DNA from: Parapedobacter composti
Lineage (GTDB): Bacteria; Bacteroidota; Bacteroidia; Sphingobacteriales; Sphingobacteriaceae
Length of the DNA stretch: 64,000 nt
Direction: 5' to 3'
NCBI RefSeq assembly: GCF_900112315.1
Contig: NZ_FOLL01000008.1
Span: 1 to 64,000, forward strand
The stretch's first letter is position 1. Each line of letters starts with the position of its first letter. A program made the translations under genes and the position numbers. Positions 63,025 through 64,000 of the stretch are shown here, one piece after another. The notes under the pieces were generated by a model that saw only the letters and a list, made by a program, of their open reading frames with translations, was not told where the DNA came from and searched no databases.

Positions 63025-63044
63025 AATGTTTAAAATTTCCGCGA

Positions 63045-63075
63045 CAAAGGAAAGTTATTATTTTCAATTTCACAA
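63045..63075 (-). promoter_or_regulatory. Probable promoter of the thr operon
   Basis: TTG, 20 bases, TTCCTTTG on the minus strand; one mismatch to TAnnTTTG. It starts transcription just before the leader peptide. Confidence 0.5.
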
Positions 63076-63150
63076 GAAAAAAGTCATTTTTTTGAGATAA
63101 CCTTATTTTTTAAAAAAAATCAAACAAAATTGACGAATCTCATTTTTTTC

Positions 63151-63181
63151 TTGGATCCCTTACATTTTTACCATAGTTTTG
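63151..63181 (+). promoter_or_regulatory. Promoter of the NlpC/P60 gene
   Basis: TTG, 20 bases, then TAGTTTTG, matching TAnnTTTG, 75 bp before the ATG. Confidence 0.65.
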
Positions 63182-63255
63182 CGGGAAAGCGGGACATCCG
63201 CGTGAAAGATTAAGGCGACCACCAATAGCTAAATGTTTCAAAAAAAGGCACTTCA

Positions 63256-63834
63256 ATGAAGAAAAAAATATCGGTAGCATGTGTGCTACTTGCTTGTCTA
63301 TTTACCGTATCGCAGGCACAGACTACCGCCGAACAATCAACCTCAGCCCCGGCCGACCCTGATAACTTAGCAAAAGAATATTTCTCCCAAATAATGGGTG
63401 TTGCGGCATCTGCCACCACCAATACAAAGCTCTATCAGTTTATTTACGAGTGGATAGGAACGCCCTACCGCCTGGGTGGCCAGACAAAAAAAGGAATAGA
63501 TTGTTCAAAATTCGCTTACGAACTCTATGACAAAGTCTTCAACACGACATTGGGGCATAACAGCCGTAACATTTATACACAAGTAAACCCCATACGGAAG
63601 GAAGATCTCAGGCCCGGTGATTTGGTGTTCTTCAAGATCAGAAGCCGTAACATCACACACGTAGGCGTTTATATCGGTGATGACAAGTTCGCGCATGCCT
63701 CCTCAAGCCGGGGTGTGATGATCAGCAACCTCAACGAAGCATACTGGAAGCGTTATTACTATAACGGTGGCAGGATGCGCATGGCGGAAAACAATATGCC
63801 GGAGGAAAACTCGTTGCAACCGGCAATGAATTAG
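63256..63834 (+). CDS. Exported NlpC/P60 peptidoglycan hydrolase
   Basis: A 192-residue protein with a signal peptide (VACVLLACLFTVSQAQ). The NlpC/P60 domain spans about residues 60-180. The catalytic triad is visible: Cys83 in GIDCSKFAYELY, His135 in THVGVYIGDDKF and the polar third residue His147 in FAHASSSRGV. It cleaves peptide cross-links in the cell wall. Length is typical of the stand-alone type. The gene is divergent from the thr operon. Confidence 0.92.
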   Translation: MKKKISVACVLLACLFTVSQAQTTAEQSTSAPADPDNLAKEYFSQIMGVAASATTNTKLYQFIYEWIGTPYRLGGQTKKGIDCSKFAYELYDKVFNTTLGHNSRNIYTQVNPIRKEDLRPGDLVFFKIRSRNITHVGVYIGDDKFAHASSSRGVMISNLNEAYWKRYYYNGGRMRMAENNMPEENSLQPAMN

Positions 63835-63855
63835 CAAAGCATTTTTCTACAGGGG

Positions 63856-63891
63856 ATCCGGACTACATGGTATACGTATCCGGATTTTTTA
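63856..63891 (+). terminator. Terminator of the NlpC/P60 gene
   Basis: ATCCGGA and TCCGGAT form the stem, with an inner ACTAC/GTA pairing, followed by TTTTTTAT. It lies 22 bp after the stop. Confidence 0.85.
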
Positions 63892-63943
63892 TTGCCTTGA
63901 ATAAAAGTTTTGCTATTTTTATCCCACATTTATATTAGGTAGC

Positions 63944-64000
63944 ATGGCCGCAAAAAGAGTTTTAGTCCTTGACAAAGAGCAGATACGGAAAAAGTCCACG
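63944..64000 (+). CDS. Start of a gene cut by the window end, possibly a phosphoribosyltransferase
   Basis: The first 19 codons, MAAKRVLVLDKEQIRKKST, run off the window. The pattern VLVLDxEQIRKK resembles the start of PyrR-like phosphoribosyltransferases in this group. Too short for a firm call. Confidence 0.4.
   Translation, partial: MAAKRVLVLDKEQIRKKST

Overview
The window looks like a chromosome segment of a Bacteroidota bacterium, most probably of the Sphingobacteriaceae (Pedobacter/Parapedobacter-like). This is inferred, not proven. The signs are: -7 promoter elements of the TAnnTTTG type in front of many genes, few strong Shine-Dalgarno sites, many lipoprotein signal peptides, a fused ThrA (aspartokinase/homoserine dehydrogenase), a ProB without a PUA domain, an RGN-type Rho, LytS/LytTR and ECF regulators, and a Bacteroidota-type tyrosine integrase with MobC/MobA mobilization genes.

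Layout. 1-8.8 kb: an mgtE operon, a large secreted zincin/beta-propeller/beta-barrel protein, a DUF4369 lipoprotein and pgk. 8.8-15 kb: mvaB and sppA, a folK gene fused in frame to a histidine phosphotransfer (Hpt) domain, pssA and rho. 15-24 kb: a BadF-type sugar kinase, a UPF0173 hydrolase interrupted by a stop codon, ybaB, exported proteins, a frameshifted DUF2089 gene, a cysteine synthase-like gene, a DsbD-like remnant, a VOC protein and an AraC regulator. 24-34 kb: a GAF-PAS histidine kinase, tRNA-Pro(CGG), an ECF41 sigma factor with a probable cupin target, a lipocalin, and a catalase with an ankyrin partner. 34-43 kb: HAD phosphatase, proCBA, an AGCS symporter, ligD and a TSUP permease.

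44.06-55.19 kb is an integrated mobilizable element of about 11.1 kb in the 3' end of tRNA-Pro(GGG). It is bounded by a 27-bp direct repeat. It encodes an integrase, a HTH protein, an AAA ATPase, MobC, a MobA-type relaxase and a membrane mobilization protein. A strongly palindromic region lies in front of mobC. The cargo includes a YefM-like antitoxin with a YoeB/Txe-like toxin broken by a 19-bp tandem duplication, an XRE regulator, a metallophosphoesterase, a TonB-C-domain protein, envelope proteins and a HEPN-like protein. No conjugation pore genes are seen, so it would need a helper element.

55.2-64 kb: LytTR response regulator and kinase, a small membrane protein, a BtuF-like protein without a signal peptide, and the threonine operon thrABC. 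The thr operon has a recognizable attenuator: a 20-residue Thr-rich leader peptide followed by a 12-bp terminator hairpin. An NlpC/P60 hydrolase and the first codons of another gene end the window.
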